Positions 1-8,379 of a DNA stretch of 40,524 nt are shown here, one piece after another. The DNA lies in the NCBI GenBank assembly GCA_964477295.1, contig CAYZEZ010000007.1, positions 1-40,524 of the forward strand. The letters run 5' to 3'. Made by a program: the position numbers and the translations under genes. The DNA is from CAYZEZ01 sp964477295. GTDB taxonomy: Bacteria; Bacteroidota; Bacteroidia; Bacteroidales; SM23-62. The notes beneath the pieces were generated by a model. It was not told the DNA's origin and did not search any database. It saw only the letters and a list, made by a program, of their open reading frames with translations. How positions within the stretch are numbered: the first letter of the stretch is position 1; every line of letters begins with the position of its first letter.

Positions 1-54
1 GCAACCTGCAACCTGCAACCTGCAACCTGCAACCTGCAACCTGCAACCTGCAAC
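1..54. repeat. Heptanucleotide tandem array (GCAACCT)n
   Basis: About 7.7 perfect copies of GCAACCT, cut by the left window edge, so the true length is unknown. It is the most regular member of a family of 7-bp-period arrays found in other spacers of this window. The reverse complement AGGTTGC matches units such as TGGTTGC elsewhere. Confidence 0.97.
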
Positions 55-120
55 AGTCTCGTATACAGGCATGTGTAGCGGTCTATTGGGGTCCCCCCTG
101 ACGAACGGGGTATTCAACAC

Positions 121-145
121 CCGGGTTGTATAACCTGGTTTTTTT
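121..145 (+). terminator. Putative rho-independent terminator
   Basis: A 7-bp stem CCGGGTT / AACCTGG (one G-U pair) with loop GTAT is followed directly by seven T residues. No convincing + gene precedes it in the window, so it may end a gene lying left of position 1. Confidence 0.5.
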
Positions 146-188
146 CATGTTATTAAGGAATAATTTCTCAGGCAGAATAGCCGAAGGC

Positions 189-230
189 GACTGGTGACTG
201 GTGACTGCTGACTGGTGACTGCCGGCTGCC
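189..230. repeat. Degenerate heptad array, GACTGGT type
   Basis: Six consecutive 7-bp units: GACTGGT (three times) mixed with GACTGCT, GACTGCC and GGCTGCC. The array ends 11 bp before the stop codon of the minus-strand lipoprotein gene. It shares period and core (CTGGT) with other arrays in the window. Confidence 0.9.
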
Positions 231-241
231 GATCCTTAGCC

Positions 242-814
242 CTATTGCACTTTACTGAATTTTACATCCACCGATGCGATCTGGAAATTTATCAGCCCGC
301 CCGGCAGGGTCTCTCCCAGCTCATACGCGTTATCCACCGGCAGCGGGAAATTCTCAACGGTACCAACGAACTGGGTTTCGTTAATCTCAAGATCAGATAT
401 TATGAGTGCAAGGTTCTGTGGATTGCTGATATTGAAAGTTAAGATAGTCCGGTCACTGTTGATCACCCACGTCCCCATCTGCTCTTCATTGGTTTCGCCC
501 AGGCAGATATAGTAATTTTGTCCGTCCGCCCTGAGGTCTACCGCAGCATTCTCCATGTCATCACACGGAGCCGCCTTGAGTATCCCGTTCCTTACGAACT
601 GGGATGCATCTGATCCCGGTAAAAACTGTATATAATACCCTTCCAGCTTCACATTTACCGTGTCATTGAAAGTAGCACTGGTAAAAGTATAATTACCAAC
701 CAGGGGATCTTCGTCACCATTTTCATCATTATTGCAGGAAATGGTAAACAAAGGAATAAGGGTGAACACTGAAATCAATATTCCCAATACCTTGATGATC
801 GAATTCTTTTTCAT
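242..814 (-). CDS. Hypothetical lipoprotein (lipocalin-like size)
   Basis: I do not recognise a named family. The product is about 190 residues, with a basic start, a hydrophobic stretch (residues 8-24) and Cys27 in a loose Bacteroidetes lipobox (FTISC), followed by the acidic Asn/Asp/Glu-rich tether common on surface-exposed Bacteroidetes lipoproteins. The mature part alternates short beta-like segments (GNYTFTSATF, GTWVINSDRTILTF), which resembles small lipocalin-like or DUF-type lipoproteins; this is a guess. Start: an in-frame ATG lies six codons upstream (832), but the Met at 814 begins the standard MKKN signal peptide. The gene is monocistronic, divergent from the TonB receptor, and flanked on both sides by heptad arrays. 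Confidence 0.75.
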   Translation of the reverse strand: MKKNSIIKVLGILISVFTLIPLFTISCNNDENGDEDPLVGNYTFTSATFNDTVNVKLEGYYIQFLPGSDASQFVRNGILKAAPCDDMENAAVDLRADGQNYYICLGETNEEQMGTWVINSDRTILTFNISNPQNLALIISDLEINETQFVGTVENFPLPVDNAYELGETLPGGLINFQIASVDVKFSKVQ

Positions 815-888
815 GTTTTTTTGTTTTATCATAACAGGTAAATATAAGGAACTTTATATCAAAAATAATAATCTTTATTAAACACCTC

Positions 889-916
889 GCAACCGGTAAC
901 TGGTAACCTTTACCGG
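889..916. repeat. Heptad array in divergent promoter region
   Basis: Four 7-bp units (GCAACCG, GTAACTG, GTAACCT, TTACCGG) lie between the divergent lipoprotein and TonB-receptor genes, about 95 bp upstream of the receptor start. Confidence 0.8.
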
Positions 917-1010
917 ACTGATCAGCAGAAAAAGTTCATTCTATTTTGAAAATCTGAAATCTGTGTGTAATTTTTTTCCTTAATTTGGCCTTGCGAACGA
1001 AGGAGTAGAA

Positions 1011-3815
1011 ATGACCAAACCAACCATACTAACCTTCCTGTTTTTGTTGTTCGCCGGGTTGACTATGCCTGTTTTCGGGCAACCAACAACAATACAGGGC
1101 AGGGTAACTGATAGAATCTCCGGAGATCCGATGATAGGGGTGAATATCAGTATCGTCGACCAGATGATCGGGACCATCACCAATGAAGATGGTTCATTTT
1201 CGTTGACCACACAGGTCACTCCTCCTTTTACTATTGTAGTATCAATGATGGGTTTTCAAAACCAGGAGATAGAAATTAAATCGGCGCTGAGTAACCTTGA
1301 TATCGGGATGGATGAGCAGGTATATCTCGGGCAGGAGGTAGTCGTTTCCGCCTCGAGGATAACAGAAAGCATTTTAAAATCACCCGTGAGCATTGAGAAA
1401 ATAAATGCCCTGCAGTTACAACAAAGCACATCTGCCAATTTCTATGACGGGCTTTATAACCTGAAAGGGGTGGATATGAACATCCACAGCCTCACCTTCA
1501 GGTATCCAAACACCCGTGGCTTTACCGGGGATGCCAACTACCGGATGAACCAGATCATCGATGGGATTGAGAACGTCCCTCCAGGGATGAGCTTCAGTGC
1601 CGGGAATATATTTGGCCTGTCACAGCTGGATGTTCAAAGTCTCGAACTGCTTGTTGGAGCGTCTTCTGCATTGTATGGACCGGGTGGCATGAATGGCACC
1701 CTGATCATGACCAGTAAAGATCCTTATGATTTTCAGGGGCTCAGTTTTACCTCCCAGGCAGGGATCATGAATATCAATGCGGCCCATCCTTCGGGCGCCA
1801 ATCCCATGGGGGAATTTGCCTTCCGGTATGCTAAGGTCTTCAAGGAAAAATTAGCAGTCAAGATCACTGCCGGGTACCTTACTGCCACCGACTGGCATGC
1901 TTATGACCTGCGCGACAAGAACCACCTGGATAATCCGAATATAAACCGCCTTAACAATCCCGGCTACGATGGAGTAAATGTATATGGAGATGATATTATT
2001 GTTCCTGTGAACCTGAAAGATGTGGCTCCGCAGGTCGCAGAAGGGGTAGCCGAATCCCAGGGGCTCACACCCGGAACGCCGGAATATGACCAGGAAGTAC
2101 AACGGATCGTCGACCTGTTTCCCGACCAGGTGATTTCAAGATCGGGATGGCAGGAGAAGGACCTGGTGGATTACGGCACCAACAACATGAGGGTTGGCGG
2201 TTCAGTGCACTACCGGTTCAATGAGCGTTTTGAAGCTTTTGTCCAGGGGAATTATGCCCAGGGGACGAGTGTTTATACTGCCCAGAACAGGTTTTCACTT
2301 AAGAACTTTAATATATACACTGCCAGGGCCGAAATTAAAAACCCTGATTTCTTCCTTCGTGCATATACCACAACAGATAACTCCGGTGACAGCTTTGATG
2401 CAGGTGGAGCTGCCTTAAAACTTAATGAAGCCTGGAAGCCCAGTGAACAATGGTTTACAGAATATATTGAGAATTTTGCTACCAGTCTGCTGATGGGAAA
2501 TTCAGAGGAAGCATCCCACCAGTTTGCCCGCACGGTAGCCGATAACAGGGATGTGAATGGCAATGTCCCAGATGTTTCCAAACCCTCCTTCCCGAAACCG
2601 GGAACAGATTATTTCAATGCGTTGTATGATTCCATTACAAGCCAGTCAGCTCCTGTAGGGGCGGGAGTAGTGGATAAAAGCAGCCTTATCCACCTGGAGG
2701 GGATGTATAACCTGACCAGGTTTGTTAAGATTGTTGATCTGCTGGTTGGTTCCAGCATCCGGTTTTACAGGATCGACAGCGACGGGACTATCTTTTTTGA
2801 CTTACCCGATAAGCCCATCAGCATATGGCAGGTGGGTAGCTTTTTGCAGGTCTCCAGGGAGGTTATCCAGGAGCGCCTGAAAGTGACCGCCTCAGCCAGG
2901 TATGATAAAAATGAATATTTTAATGGCCGGATCACCCCCCGGTTTTCTGCGGTATTTACCCTGGATAAAAACCAATCCCATAATCTGAGGGCTTCTGCCC
3001 AGACTGCCTTCAGGTTTCCATCCATCGCCGACCAGTGGCTTGATCTGGAAGTCGGTCCCTACCAGGTAATTGGCGGATTGCCTGAAGTCCAATCCAAGTA
3101 TAATATCCCTGAGAATCCGGTATATCCCTTATCCGGGACCAACCCGATTGTTGATGAGCCGGTTGTGGACAATGGCCCATATCATATTCCCAAATTCAGG
3201 CCTGAACAGGTCAGGGCTATAGAGGTTGGATATAAAGGATTGATCCTGAATAAAAAGCTTTTGATTGACACTTATTTGTTCAGCAATAAGTACAGTGGAT
3301 TCCAGGCGGGCCAGGTGCTGGCGCAAAATCCAGGAGCTGCCAATGAAATAAGATTTCAGACTATTGTCAGTACAGATTTTCCGGTCACATCCTATGGCTG
3401 GGCCGTGGGTGCGAATTACAGGACAACAAGGGCATTCATAATCTCTGGAAATGTTTCTTTTAATGACCTGGCAGATATATCCGAAGCACCACCTGGCTTC
3501 CTGACTAAATTCAATACACCCAGGTTCAGGGTGAATGCAGGATTGGGAAACAGGCAGATTACCAGGCACATCGGTTTTAATGTGAACTACCGCTGGCAGG
3601 AAAGCTTTATCTGGCAATCGACTTTCGGAGTAGGTGAAATCCCTGCATTTGCCACCCTCGATGCCCAGGTCAGCTTCCGTTTCCCGGGTATCAAATCCAC
3701 AGTCAAGGTAGGCGGATCAAATATGCTCAATGATTACTACACCACCAGTTATGGCTCTGCCCAGATAGGTGGATTGTACTACGTTACCTGGACCTTTGAT
3801 GAATTGATGAATTAA
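1011..3815 (+). CDS. TonB-dependent outer-membrane receptor
   Basis: A 934-residue outer-membrane transporter. Residues 1-23 form a signal peptide ending VFG-Q. Residues 27-105 are a carboxypeptidase-regulatory-like beta-sandwich (IQGRVTD...GEDGSF-type pattern, here TNEDGSF). A plug domain (about 110-235) contains the VVVSASR start and the SALYGPGGMNGTLIM motif, and the rest is barrel, ending in an aromatic-rich strand (YYVTWTF). Unusually for this phylum, AAGGAG stands 9 bp before the ATG, which supports the start. No SusD partner lies next to it, so it is a stand-alone CirA/FecA-like receptor and not a SusC/D pair. The substrate cannot be read from sequence; the neighbouring sugar-redox operon suggests a glycoside, but siderophore or vitamin uptake is possible. 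Confidence 0.95.
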   Translation: MTKPTILTFLFLLFAGLTMPVFGQPTTIQGRVTDRISGDPMIGVNISIVDQMIGTITNEDGSFSLTTQVTPPFTIVVSMMGFQNQEIEIKSALSNLDIGMDEQVYLGQEVVVSASRITESILKSPVSIEKINALQLQQSTSANFYDGLYNLKGVDMNIHSLTFRYPNTRGFTGDANYRMNQIIDGIENVPPGMSFSAGNIFGLSQLDVQSLELLVGASSALYGPGGMNGTLIMTSKDPYDFQGLSFTSQAGIMNINAAHPSGANPMGEFAFRYAKVFKEKLAVKITAGYLTATDWHAYDLRDKNHLDNPNINRLNNPGYDGVNVYGDDIIVPVNLKDVAPQVAEGVAESQGLTPGTPEYDQEVQRIVDLFPDQVISRSGWQEKDLVDYGTNNMRVGGSVHYRFNERFEAFVQGNYAQGTSVYTAQNRFSLKNFNIYTARAEIKNPDFFLRAYTTTDNSGDSFDAGGAALKLNEAWKPSEQWFTEYIENFATSLLMGNSEEASHQFARTVADNRDVNGNVPDVSKPSFPKPGTDYFNALYDSITSQSAPVGAGVVDKSSLIHLEGMYNLTRFVKIVDLLVGSSIRFYRIDSDGTIFFDLPDKPISIWQVGSFLQVSREVIQERLKVTASARYDKNEYFNGRITPRFSAVFTLDKNQSHNLRASAQTAFRFPSIADQWLDLEVGPYQVIGGLPEVQSKYNIPENPVYPLSGTNPIVDEPVVDNGPYHIPKFRPEQVRAIEVGYKGLILNKKLLIDTYLFSNKYSGFQAGQVLAQNPGAANEIRFQTIVSTDFPVTSYGWAVGANYRTTRAFIISGNVSFNDLADISEAPPGFLTKFNTPRFRVNAGLGNRQITRHIGFNVNYRWQESFIWQSTFGVGEIPAFATLDAQVSFRFPGIKSTVKVGGSNMLNDYYTTSYGSAQIGGLYYVTWTFDELMN

Positions 3816-3823
3816 TTAAAAAC

Positions 3824-3849
3824 CCGGGTGCACCCGGACTTGTTTCGGG
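3824..3849. repeat. GC-rich palindromes between convergent genes
   Basis: The perfect 14-nt palindrome CCGGGTGCACCCGG (3824-3837) overlaps a second, alternative hairpin CCCGGA-CTTGT-TTCGGG (3833-3849). It sits in the 49-bp gap between the convergent TonB-receptor and MFS genes. There is no T-tract, so it is either a weak bidirectional terminator or a REP-like repeat. Confidence 0.6.
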
Positions 3850-3864
3850 ATAACAAACACCGCA

Positions 3865-5064
3865 TTATGCATTACTTTTCAATCTCCTTTGCCTGAGATA
3901 CAGGTAAATAAATGCCAGAGTGAGGATAACCGTGAGTACAATGACGGTACGCAGAGTGGCCGAACCGGCAGCAAGACTATCCTTTAATGCTTCAAATTTG
4001 ATATCATAAATATAACCCAGGACAGGTTGGGCAATGGCTCCTCCGAGGAAACCGATACCACCCATGATCGCCAGTCCAAGCGCCCCGCTTGTGGGAATGT
4101 TTTCATTAACAAATCCGAGCATAGTCGGCCAGAAATATGTGATCCCGATGGCAAAAACGGCAGCAGCCCCGAAGCTCCAGTAGCCACTGGAGTAGCTTAA
4201 CAACAGTAATCCGAGTCCGGAAAAAATGGCAGATCCAAGCAATACCCCGCTGGGAGATAATTTATGAACGATTGGACCGGCAACCGACCGGCCAATGGCC
4301 ATGATCCCGGATATCCATACAAGCAATAAAATAGCATTCAATCCTTCTGCTTTCATTACATCCTCGAGCAACGCAGTCATCCATTGGTTGGATCCAAGTT
4401 CTGTTGCTGCAGTCATGATCATGCAGGCAGCCATAAATAGGAACAACGGCGATACACAGGCCTTTAGCATATCCTGATAGGAAAATCCTTTCGAAACCCT
4501 TTCGGTTTCAGGGAATTTCAGGCCAAGGAACAATGCTCCGTAGAGGACGGTTGGAATAAGCATAGCGCCCATCTGGACACGCCAGCCAAAGCCCAGTGCT
4601 TCGAGTCCGAATACCATGAGCCCCCCGATGACAATACCGCCGGGGAACCAGACATGAAACTGGTTCAGTTTCTTTGTCTTGTCATCTACATACATTGATG
4701 TGATCAGGGGATTGGTGGCTGCCTCAACGCTTCCATTGGCTACTCCGATAAACAGGGTGGAGATAAACAGGGGCCAGAATCCTTTCGCCAGGATGGTCAG
4801 GATGATACCGGTAACATGAAGGGCGAAGGCAATGAAAACGATCCTTTTCATCCCGATGATGTCAACCAGGGGTCCACCCAGTATCATAGCCAGGGTAAAT
4901 CCCCAGAAAGCTGTACCCACAATCCATCCTGCCTGCTCAGCGGACAGGCTGAATTCCTCCCGCCAGTCACCGATCATCCCTGCCCTGGTGGCAAAAGTTA
5001 ATGCTGTCACAACCAGTGCGACACAACTTGCATTAAATAAAAGCGATTTCTTAATATTTTCCAT
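3865..5064 (-). CDS. MFS transporter
   Basis: A 399-residue polytopic inner-membrane protein with about twelve hydrophobic segments and a short basic central loop, typical of the major facilitator superfamily. The loop 2-3 signature is recognisable (GGPLVDIIGMKR, residues about 63-74, corresponding to GxLaDrxGrkr). The stretch NQFHVWFPGGIVIGG near residue 135 is a pattern I associate with Bacteroidetes/Planctomycetes sugar-type MFS proteins encoded beside Gfo/Idh/MocA genes. It is divergent from the catabolic operon across a 209-bp spacer full of repeats and convergent with the TonB receptor. The likely role is inner-membrane import or export of the locus substrate; the substrate is unknown. 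Confidence 0.88.
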   Translation of the reverse strand: MENIKKSLLFNASCVALVVTALTFATRAGMIGDWREEFSLSAEQAGWIVGTAFWGFTLAMILGGPLVDIIGMKRIVFIAFALHVTGIILTILAKGFWPLFISTLFIGVANGSVEAATNPLITSMYVDDKTKKLNQFHVWFPGGIVIGGLMVFGLEALGFGWRVQMGAMLIPTVLYGALFLGLKFPETERVSKGFSYQDMLKACVSPLFLFMAACMIMTAATELGSNQWMTALLEDVMKAEGLNAILLLVWISGIMAIGRSVAGPIVHKLSPSGVLLGSAIFSGLGLLLLSYSSGYWSFGAAAVFAIGITYFWPTMLGFVNENIPTSGALGLAIMGGIGFLGGAIAQPVLGYIYDIKFEALKDSLAAGSATLRTVIVLTVILTLAFIYLYLRQRRLKSNA

Positions 5065-5095
5065 ATTTGAATGGTTTTAGTGGTTAAGAATGTGC

Positions 5096-5180
5096 GAGTT
5101 GCCGGTTACTGGTTGCCGGGTAAGCTTCGATAGTAGATTACCCGGTACCTGGTACCTCGTAACCAGTACCTGGCCACTCA
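5096..5180. repeat. Two inverted heptad arrays in a divergent promoter
   Basis: Left block 5096-5123: GAGTTGC, CGGTTAC, TGGTTGC, CGGGTAA. Right block 5139-5180: TACCCGG, TACCTGG, TACCTCG, TAACCAG, TACCTGG, CCACTCA. The blocks are in opposite orientation, so CCGGGTAA (5116-5123) pairs perfectly with TTACCCGG (5138-5145) around a 14-nt loop, forming a potential cruciform between the MFS gene and the URO-D operon. Confidence 0.85.
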
Positions 5181-5273
5181 GATAGTATAATAAGTTTATA
5201 TCCTTTTTTCCCAGCTCCAAAATAATAATTATATTCATAACTCTTAATAACCGCATTAAATTTAATTCATTCA

Positions 5274-6308
5274 ATGACGGAGAATCAGTGGAGCAATCTG
5301 CTCGATGTGGTGAATGGAAAGAAAACAGGTCATCCAGCCGCGGGATTTATTATCGATAGTCCCTGGATACCTGGGTGGTACGGAATATCAAATATCCAGT
5401 ACTATGGTTCAGGCCAGCTGTGGTTCGATGCCAATCTCAAGGCTGTGAGTGATTTTCCGGATGTAATTATGCTTCCCGGATTCTGGTCGGAATTTGGCAT
5501 GTGTACCGAACCATCTGCTTTTGGCTCGAAACTAACATGGTATGAGGCCAGTTTACCCCATGCCGAAAAGATCATCAGTGATATTTCGGAGGTTTCATCC
5601 CTTAAAGTGCCTGATCCCAGGTCGGAAGGGTTGTTGCCGTTTATTATTCAACGGCTGGACGAGTTTCAGGATAAGATAAGAGATGCAGGTCATGAAATAA
5701 AATTTGCTTACGCCCGGGGACCGATGAATATTGCAAGCTTCCTGATGGGAACAACCGAATTCATGATGGCCCTGATGATGGCGCCGGAACAGTGTCATAC
5801 CCTTCTGAAGACCATTACTAAGTTCACCATCCAATGGCTCCGGTGGCAGAAGGAATCATTCCCGGGTATTGACGGGATTATGATTCTCGACGATATTGTT
5901 GGATTTGTGGATGATGCAGCCTGCCGGGAATTTGCGATTCCCTGCCTGAAAGAGATCTTTGGATCATTTGATGCCTCTGTCCGGTTTTTCCATAACGATG
6001 CCAACGGGCTGGTCAGTACTCCCTATCTGAAGGAAGCTGGAATAAATATGTTTAATTTTAGTTTCGAGCATTCCCTGCAGGAGATCCGTGATCTGGCAGG
6101 AGAAACGATAACGCTTGTTGGCAATCTTCCTCCCAGGGATGTAATGGCTGCCGGGTCTCCGGAGGATGTCAGGAAAAAAGTGAAGCAGATGTGGGAATCG
6201 ATCGGGGATAAATCGGGAATTCTCTGGTCGGTGGGCGGCGGGATGCCTCAGGGGGTGAAAAGTGAGAATATCCGGATGTTTATGGATACCCTGGAAGAAA
6301 TGAGCTAA
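5274..6308 (+). CDS. Uroporphyrinogen-decarboxylase-superfamily protein (non-haem)
   Basis: A 344-residue cytosolic TIM-barrel protein of the URO-D / MtaA / CmuA superfamily. Visible family marks are the early GFIIDSPW strand, FAYARGPMNIASFLMG (about residues 144-159), and the C-terminal run GNLPPRDVMAAGSPEDV followed by GILWSVGGGMPQGVKSENI. In methyltransferase members an H-x-C motif helps bind zinc. Here the equivalent position reads FFHNDANG, keeping His but with Asp in place of Cys. It is the first gene of a five-gene operon with sugar-active partners, so haem synthesis is unlikely; a methyl-transfer, demethylation or decarboxylation step on the locus substrate is possible. Start ATG follows an AT-rich leader with no Shine-Dalgarno sequence. 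Confidence 0.85.
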   Translation: MTENQWSNLLDVVNGKKTGHPAAGFIIDSPWIPGWYGISNIQYYGSGQLWFDANLKAVSDFPDVIMLPGFWSEFGMCTEPSAFGSKLTWYEASLPHAEKIISDISEVSSLKVPDPRSEGLLPFIIQRLDEFQDKIRDAGHEIKFAYARGPMNIASFLMGTTEFMMALMMAPEQCHTLLKTITKFTIQWLRWQKESFPGIDGIMILDDIVGFVDDAACREFAIPCLKEIFGSFDASVRFFHNDANGLVSTPYLKEAGINMFNFSFEHSLQEIRDLAGETITLVGNLPPRDVMAAGSPEDVRKKVKQMWESIGDKSGILWSVGGGMPQGVKSENIRMFMDTLEEMS

Positions 6309-6310
6309 AT

Positions 6311-6346
6311 TGACTAAAATTTGGAATGACTAAAATGAGTTAAAAT
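6311..6346. repeat. Short A-rich direct repeats at a gene junction
   Basis: TGACTAAAAT occurs at 6311-6320 and 6327-6336, followed by the near copy GAGTTAAAAT at 6337-6346. It fills the gap between the URO-D and DUF6807 genes and contains the first possible ATG (6345) of the latter. Confidence 0.75.
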
Positions 6347-6362
6347 GACGAAAGTTGAAAAA

Positions 6363-7619
6363 ATGATTAAGCAACTCCTGATGATGGTATTAGTTATATT
6401 GTTGATCCCGATCACGAGTTGCCAGGATAACGGGAAGGGGTTCTCGTTGCGTCCTGAAAGAGATATAATGAATCAACCCATCTGTATTTCATCGGAAGAT
6501 ATTGGTCAGGATGTATCGGGACATGTTTTGTACCGGCTTGAAGGAAAAAGCCTGGTGAAAATTGCTTCACAACTCGAAGAAGGGACAGATCCGAAACTCT
6601 GGTTCTATCCTGGTATTGATCTGAAAAAGGGACAGGAAGTGAAATTTATTTTAAAGAGTGAAGCAGACGTAGCCGGCCCGGAAAAAATGAAGGCAGAAGA
6701 GGATATCGATAACATTACCCTCTTTGCCGGCAACAGGGAAATCCTCAGCTACCGGCGTTCCATGATTGAAGCACCGGAAGGGACTGATCCCTTGTACCGC
6801 AAACCGGGTGCTTATATCCATCCTTTGTATTCACCTTCAGGAAAAGTACTTACCCGTATCCAGCCTCCCGATCATTATCACCATTATGGGATCTGGAATC
6901 CTTGGACAAAAACCTATTTCGAAGGAAGGCAGGTGGATTTCTGGAACCTGGCTGCCGGTCAGGGTACCGTTCGCTACAAAGAAACATTATCGACCTCATC
7001 GGGTAACCTGTTTGCAGGGTTTAAGGTGTCTCAGGAGCATGTCGATTTCACTGCAAAAGGAGGGGAAAAAGTTGCCCTGAACGAGGTATGGGATGTCAGG
7101 GCCTGGCAGGTTGAAATCAATACCCGGCCGGTTTGGATGCTCGATTTTGTGTTTACGCTCAGCTGTGCCACTGACAGCCTGGTTGAACTGGCCCAGTACA
7201 GGTATGGCGGGGGAATAGGGTTCCGGGCAACAGAAACCTGGACCAATAAAAATTCTACCGTACTTACTTCGGAAGGAAAGACACGGGCCGACGCCGATGC
7301 CTCACATTCTAAATGGTGCATGTTATCCGGCGAGACAGGTGCTGATCATACCTCCGGATTGATATTTATGAGCCACACGGGTAACCGGGCCCATCCCGAG
7401 CCAATGCGTGTATGGCCGGAAGATGCAAATGACGGGAGAGGGGACCTGTTTTTTGAGTTTTGTCCCATACGGCATGAAAGCTGGACACTGTTACCGGGAA
7501 AAGAATATGTATTGAAATACCGGGTGCTGGTCTATGACGGGGAGATTGACGCAGGCACAGCAGAAAAACTCTGGCAGGATTACGTACAACCGGTGAAGAT
7601 TACCGTTACTGAAAAGTAA
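6363..7619 (+). CDS. DUF6807 (PmoA-like) family lipoprotein
   Basis: About 418 residues. From the Met at 6363 the N-terminus is a compact lipoprotein signal (MIKQLLMMVLVILL...PITSC, lipid Cys near residue 20). An upstream ATG (6345) is in frame but sits inside an A-rich repeat. The core shows marks of the DUF6807 family, often named PmoA after a misannotation: KPGAYIHPLYSPSGKVLTR, then a histidine-rich DHYHHYGIWNPWTKTYFEGR, a later AQYRYGGGIGFRATE, and a C-terminal SWTLLPGKEYVLKYRVLVYDG. The enzymatic role is not established to my knowledge; such proteins recur beside Gfo/Idh/MocA and ThuA genes in carbohydrate loci. Six bases separate it from the ThuA gene, so the two are co-transcribed. It acts at the cell envelope. 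Confidence 0.85.
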   Translation: MIKQLLMMVLVILLIPITSCQDNGKGFSLRPERDIMNQPICISSEDIGQDVSGHVLYRLEGKSLVKIASQLEEGTDPKLWFYPGIDLKKGQEVKFILKSEADVAGPEKMKAEEDIDNITLFAGNREILSYRRSMIEAPEGTDPLYRKPGAYIHPLYSPSGKVLTRIQPPDHYHHYGIWNPWTKTYFEGRQVDFWNLAAGQGTVRYKETLSTSSGNLFAGFKVSQEHVDFTAKGGEKVALNEVWDVRAWQVEINTRPVWMLDFVFTLSCATDSLVELAQYRYGGGIGFRATETWTNKNSTVLTSEGKTRADADASHSKWCMLSGETGADHTSGLIFMSHTGNRAHPEPMRVWPEDANDGRGDLFFEFCPIRHESWTLLPGKEYVLKYRVLVYDGEIDAGTAEKLWQDYVQPVKITVTEK

Positions 7620-7625
7620 AAACGC

Positions 7626-8369
7626 ATGCAGAGATTTCTTATTTATTCATTGTTTGTTCTGGCAATCGTATCTTGTTCCGAAAGTCAGAAAAAGATACTG
7701 ATCTATACCAGAAACGGGGAAGGCTATGTACATGAAAATATTCCTGCCAGCATAAAGGCATTGGAGGAAATCTGCCAGGATTTGGGCGTTGCCACCGAAG
7801 TCTCCGACAGTGCCGAATTAATTACGCGGGAATACCTTGATCGGTTTGATGCCATTATTTTCTCGAACTCGAACAATGAAGCCTTTACTACCGATGAACA
7901 AAGGAGTGTCTTCCAGGAATATTGCCGGTCGGGGAAAGGTTTCGCCGGCATTCACTCAGCCTGCGGATCGGAGAGGGAGTGGCCATGGTTCTGGTCGTTG
8001 CTCGGAGGAAAATTCTATCGTCACCCTCCCCTGCAACCTTTTGATATTAAGATTATTGACAGGAACCATCCCTCCACTGAAAATCTCCCTGATCCGTGGA
8101 AATGGGAAGATGAGTGTTATTATATCCATCACCTCAATCCCGATATTCACGTGCTGATCGCTGCCGATCTCACTACGGTTGAAGATGAAAAAAGGATGGA
8201 ATACCCCGGAACTGTTTTTGGCGATTATTTCCCACTCTCCTGGTACCATGAATTTGAGGGTGGAAGGCAATGGTATACAGCGCTGGGCCACAAACCGGAA
8301 CATTATGATGATCCCAATTTCAGGGAGCACCTGAAAGGCGGGATCCAATGGATACTCGACATGGATTAA
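7626..8369 (+). CDS. ThuA-domain lipoprotein
   Basis: A 247-residue protein with a lipoprotein signal (MQRFLIYSLFVLAIVSC, lipid Cys17) followed by a single ThuA-like, class-I-amidotransferase-fold domain. Visible family features are KILIYTRNGEGYVHENI, FDAIIFSNSNNEAFT, GKGFAGIHSAC (nucleophile-elbow-like turn), a His/Asp-rich middle, and the terminal FPLSWYHEFEGGRQWYTALGHKPEHY...FREHLKGGIQWI. ThuA with ThuB converts trehalose and related sugars through 3-keto intermediates in rhizobia, and many Bacteroidetes copies sit in glycoside loci. Position between DUF6807 and two Gfo/Idh/MocA genes fits a 3-keto-sugar role, but this is inference. The protein is membrane-anchored, so the chemistry would be extracytoplasmic. 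Confidence 0.9.
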   Translation: MQRFLIYSLFVLAIVSCSESQKKILIYTRNGEGYVHENIPASIKALEEICQDLGVATEVSDSAELITREYLDRFDAIIFSNSNNEAFTTDEQRSVFQEYCRSGKGFAGIHSACGSEREWPWFWSLLGGKFYRHPPLQPFDIKIIDRNHPSTENLPDPWKWEDECYYIHHLNPDIHVLIAADLTTVEDEKRMEYPGTVFGDYFPLSWYHEFEGGRQWYTALGHKPEHYDDPNFREHLKGGIQWILDMD

Positions 8370-8379
8370 AATCAATATT

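Noticed and set aside
1..54. Heptad arrays as a CRISPR array
   Set aside because: Units of 7 bp with no unique spacers and no cas genes in the window; simple tandem repeats instead.
55..145. Open + frame running into the terminator at 121-145
   Set aside because: It has no start codon context in the window, runs through the heptad array, and reads as low-information sequence. The stop falls inside the hairpin, so it may be the tail of an off-window gene but cannot be supported.
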